A stretch of DNA of 64,000 nucleotides from Harmothoe impar (taxonomy: Eukaryota; Annelida; Polychaeta; Phyllodocida; Polynoidae), in contig OX381704.1 of NCBI GenBank assembly GCA_947462335.1, positions 48,922,942-48,986,941 on the forward strand, in the 5' to 3' direction. The translations under genes and the position numbers were made by a program. Positions 60,018-64,000 of this stretch are shown piece by piece; within the stretch, counting starts at the first letter, position 1, and every line of letters begins with the position of its first letter. The notes under the pieces were generated by a model. It did no database searches. It was not told the origin of the DNA and saw nothing but the letters and a program-made list of their open reading frames with translations.

Positions 60018-61022
60018 CACAGCGACCTAAAGCTGTAGCTGTCAACAACATGGGCCTGAATGTAAAGTTGTCTATATGATACACATGTGCCATACCCCGC
60101 GGCCACACCATATGAATTAATCAGCATCTTCAAAGCAAATATATTTGATATGCATATCCAACTGGACCCACAGTGAATAGTGAGCAATCAAGCATAGAGG
60201 ATACTCCCCGCGGGATTAGTTCCCAGTTTATCCACCAGGGGCGCCATCATGGCCCTTAATGGAAGAATCTTGCTAAAAACTGCTATAAGATAAAAAATAT
60301 TCTGTAGAATACAATAAGATTACACAAAAAGATCCATTTCTATATTAGGAATGCAAAAAGAATGTTTTGATGCCTAAATAAGTGTCGTTGTAGATATATG
60401 TTGCCATGGAAACATGATTTCCCTTCCAAATGGAGGAAATATTGAAACCCAATCATAGAATGATTCATGAGGATTACTATGGACAAAACAGAATAAAATT
60501 ATCGTTTCTAGATCAGATTTTTATGAGCTAAAGAATGAAAATTTGGCATAAATTTCTAATTATTATGATTATGCTAATAAGATGGGGATATCTTGGAGAA
60601 TTTGAGACTTTGGATAAGGCAATGCCCACCAATTTTCGGGAAGCCATTTCTCAAAAACTAGAAATGATATATTATAGTGTAATAATATCACTGGGAAAGC
60701 TTATGACATCAATTTTAAAGTTGGCCTTTTCCCTGAAGTACCCTTTTTCCTTGCCTGTACACATTACACATCTATACAAGTCATTCGGGTCTGATGTGCG
60801 GACGGATTAAAACTCCCCCCGCTACTTATTCTGTTTACCCATCCCTACCTGCCATTCGTGCACTCAGCATCACACGGGTCTCCATACGACGATTTACTTG
60901 TGCTACTTGTGCTTCTTTCATGTTATTGCACATATGTTGTCTGGTTACCTGATGCGTTCTCCAGGTATCATGCTCAGTAACAAGACCTTGGTCCTGGACT
61001 GAAGGATGGATACTGCCTTTCT

Positions 61023-61241
61023 TTAACCCTTTAAGGACCGCATAGTGCGATAATGCATAGCCTGCTTTCATTCATCATGTCGACCCTTTAGGGGTCTATC
61101 AATCCTGTGTGGTCGGCATGCTGCTTTAATTCACCACATTCGAGTAACTCACCACTGCTCACCACAGATCTGACTTCGTGAATCCTAGCGGCCAATGTGT
61201 ACAATCAATACATTAATGCACTTTACGGCCGTTAAAGGGTT
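61023..61241. mobile_element. GCATAGTGC-family repeat, best-preserved copy
   Basis: The left end TTAACCCTTTAAGGACCGCA and the right end GCACTTTACGGCCGTTAAAG plus GGTT form clear inverted termini. Internal segments (ATGTCGACCCTTTAGGGG and CGAGTAACTCACCACTGC) match other copies. It has no coding capacity. Confidence 0.65.
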
Positions 61242-63025
61242 GATATCATATTATTTCTTTCCGGGTGTCCCTTTCTCTGGGGAGCTGGTATCATGCCACA
61301 CCCTACACCTGCACAAGGTACACGGGGATGTGTCTTTGATGGCTCAGATGCCCTGTGATATCGATCAATACATTTAGAATACATTTGTCTGAAGAGCAGA
61401 GAGACACCTTGCAGCATCAAAGAGGAACATACAACAGTGAGGCCTAGACATAGTAGGAGGAACGCGAGAGGGGTAGGAGAATAAGAATATAAGGTACACG
61501 TACCCATACAGGCTGCCAGACACGACTAATTAGTGAATCGCGTGCATGTATACACATGGAGAAAAACACTTTAGAATAGGGAATTGTCCTAGATGTGAAG
61601 AAAATATAGAAGAACTTCATCCTTTATCGTTTGAATGTATGACTGTAAGAACACAGCTACACAACTTTTTCAGCATAAGATTTACTGTACATGAAAATAA
61701 CTTAAAGCACACAGTTAGGAGATAATATTATATGCATTATCAATCACAGTTGTCTGTGTGAGACGTACTTTGATAGATTTGAAAACATTTTTAAAAGGAA
61801 ATTTGTAGAAGAAAGTTTGGCAAAATCCATGTGTAGTCCCGATTATGGCCACTGTACACTGGGGAACTTCGGACGAATAAGCCCATACATTTCCTATTAT
61901 AACTTCGGCCGATTAGAGACCAGTGTACGGTGGCCATTAGAGACACAACATGGGTATGATGTTTCAGCACTAGCTCACAATTACTTTGTTCATCATGATA
62001 AAGACACGACAGACACGTGGTATTACATCCCTGACAGACGTCTCATAAAACCACCACATTAATACAAGCATACATTTTGTATACAGAACATGATGCTGCA
62101 TTCACTTTTCGCCAAACTTTAGTCCTTATTGAAACTATTTGTAAGCAAATCTGTCCAACCGTCATGGAAGTCCCAGATGAAGGTTATCATTCGTATTAAG
62201 TTACCGAGTGATACTGCACACTGTCCACAAAATCGTGCATTGCCTTTTTGTCTCCGTTTAGCGATAGAAGATCAAAGTATTACTAGTAGATAAATTACCA
62301 CTAGTGGATGCACACTATTACACCTTCACGCCATCGGTTTTAGTGATTATCCTCTAATGAGTTATCTATCGATTATGTCAACCCTCAGTTTCTATTTGTA
62401 TAATTCTTCATGGTTATATGTATGCAGTCAAGTGTATGCATTCTCACTAGTCTATTATCTCATAGCTCACGGACCTAGTAGTTAAGAGCCAAAATGAACC
62501 AGGACAACAATTGTAAATTCATCTATGTGCCCGCTGAAAAAGGTCATCTGGGACTAGAATGCAATAAACAAAATGAAACTGAAACATGTTTGGGGTGGGG
62601 GTGGGGGGGGGGGGGCTTCCATGGATTATTCACCTACCACGGGGGTAGAGGCTCAATCTCTGCACACATACTTTATGGAATCCCCCTTTAAAACTCATTT
62701 TTTTCCAGGCTCCCGAAAAGGGCGTGCTTCTGTGGCACATCGATCTCTGAGCAATTTGATAGTTATTTGTTGGCTCATACACGCAGTGATACACACACTG
62801 GCAGAATGTGATGAATCGATCTGTTTTCAACTGATAGACGGTGCTATTGACTATGTTGTCTCGTTGTATATAATTATCCTCTCTTCTCAGAGGATTATTT
62901 AGTTGTGTAGCTTACCTTTTCAGCACATTGTTCATTAATAACTTTCCGAATATACTGTTGATTTAGCCCCACGCCACACCCACGAGAAATATGTTTCGAA
63001 AAGTACGGACAGTGTCCCCTTGTGT
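61242..63025. other. Noncoding stretch
   Basis: No convincing exon. A G-run lies at about 62,592-62,613, and the open frames there read through it. The rest is AT-rich and unique-looking. Confidence 0.35.
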
Positions 63026-63030
63026 ATTTC

Positions 63031-63236
63031 AGATACAGGATGAGTTGTGTACCTCAGGTACAGAAGGAATTGTTTATCTCAGATACAAAAGGAGTTGTGT
63101 ATCTCAGATACGGAAGGAATTGTGTATCTCAGGTACAGAAGGAATTGTGTATCTCAGGTACAGAAGGAATTGTGTATCTCAGGTAAGGGTTAGTTGTGTA
63201 TCTCAGGTACAGAGGGAGTTGTGTATCTTAGGTACG
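63031..63236 (+). repeat. 25-bp minisatellite
   Basis: Units ATTGTGTATCTCAGGTACAG plus AAGGA recur with a 25-bp period about eight times, with growing variation toward the ends. An open frame across it is a repeat product (repeated Tyr/Arg/Cys/Val/Ser). Confidence 0.9.
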
Positions 63237-64000
63237 TTGAAGTTGAAGTTGAAGTACACTTTTCTGTGTGTGTATCTCTGATCTGATCGCCTCCCTAATA
63301 CATTATATCTATATATAGTTATAGGGTACAATGGCGTGATTGGATCGTGGAAATTACCAAAGAAATAAGGAGCCCTATTTAAAGACCGGAAACAGCAAAA
63401 GGAAGTGCGCATGTCTGATGTCAGAGAATTGCTGTACTTTGGCCTAATTCTATGTGCATGTCTACCTTAGACAGATCAGTCATGCGTTCAAAGGGAATAT
63501 TCGCTCAAAGAAATCAATAGACACGGCTACCAGACTAAGGCTGGATATGATCATACTACAATGACGGTTTTAATTTACTGTCATGTCGTGTGGAGTCATT
63601 GTCTCATGTCTGACAAATATCAATTCCTGCATGGCCCCTGGATGCAACAATAATTGTGGCACGATCTGCGGAAAGGGACCTTACTGCAAGGTGCACAAAG
63701 GTCCCTTTCCCCAGGCCATGTCACATGTGCTGGTAGTGCATTGTGGCTACACCATTGTTCTCTATGGTCTACTTACTGAACTCATGATCAACTGTTGATA
63801 TTGGCAGAGCATTAGACCTATTCACATACATGCATCTATATACATGATAAATACTTACCAAGATATAGCGATTAGCTTATTGTATAAGACATCATTAATT
63901 AAATGATGATGGGAACGCGAATGCTCAGATACAATGGCCATTCCTGAACACAATATGGTGATCCATATTATCATTTTAATTGATACTACATAACATACAT
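63237..64000. other. Window end without a recognised gene
   Basis: A short inverted motif, AGGGACCTTACTGCAAGGTG facing AAAGGTCCCT, lies at 63,675-63,708. The open frame at 63,583-63,798 is cysteine-rich but short, overlaps this palindrome, and lacks splice or family support. Confidence 0.35.

Noticed and set aside
62991..63281. 96-codon frame with repeated Tyr/Arg/Cys/Val/Ser peptides
   Set aside because: Product of the 25-bp minisatellite.
63583..63798. 71-codon cysteine-rich frame
   Set aside because: Cysteine content is suggestive of a small secreted peptide, but there is no signal peptide, no splice support, and part of it is palindromic DNA.

Overview
The window looks like nuclear DNA from an animal, most likely a marine invertebrate. 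It is AT-rich, introns are long, protein coding is sparse, and mobile DNA is dense and diverse. I cannot name the species. The richness in TACATGTA-type words and a DIRS-type retroelement fit several marine phyla, and that placement is inference.

Layout. Positions 1-2,340 show no gene. About 2,340-10,390 (possibly to 12,850) holds the one host gene I can support. It lies on the minus strand and is a FAM53 (simplet) family gene, with three coding exons at 10,371-10,294, 9,843-9,774 and 6,683-5,845. The exons have good splice sites and matching phases; the 3' coding end is unresolved. A CpG-rich block at 12,540-12,830 is a candidate promoter. Introns and flanks carry many poly(C) tracts.

From 13 to 46 kb I see no convincing host exon. 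This part holds small non-autonomous DNA elements: an 8-bp-TSD element, a near-perfect 440-bp hairpin, three TTAA-flanked MITEs (one interrupted by a TA-flanked element), about eight copies of a GCATAGTGC-ended family, a TSD-flanked 1.3-kb element, and a 3.2-kb foldback element with tandem units in its arms. Between them are several unique, repeat-free stretches that look like candidate regulatory DNA.

Positions 46,058-51,377 form a complete, apparently very young LTR retrotransposon. It has two 360-bp LTRs with no difference seen by eye and a 4-bp target duplication. Its 4.6-kb interior has no gag or pol, only tandem arrays and noncoding sequence (LARD-like). Positions about 54,640-59,850 hold a nearly intact DIRS/Ngaro-type tyrosine-recombinase retroelement on the minus strand (gag, RT-RNase H, YR). 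Gag and pol are linked by a textbook -1 frameshift site with a downstream stem-loop. Pol and YR share a frame and are separated by one TAA. The element sits inside a copy of the GCATAGTGC family. Positions 60-64 kb are mostly noncoding, with one more copy of that family and a minisatellite.

One signal crosses all of these classes: the odd palindrome GAGCWGCTC occurs more than 20 times in 64 kb, in unique DNA, exons and transposons alike.
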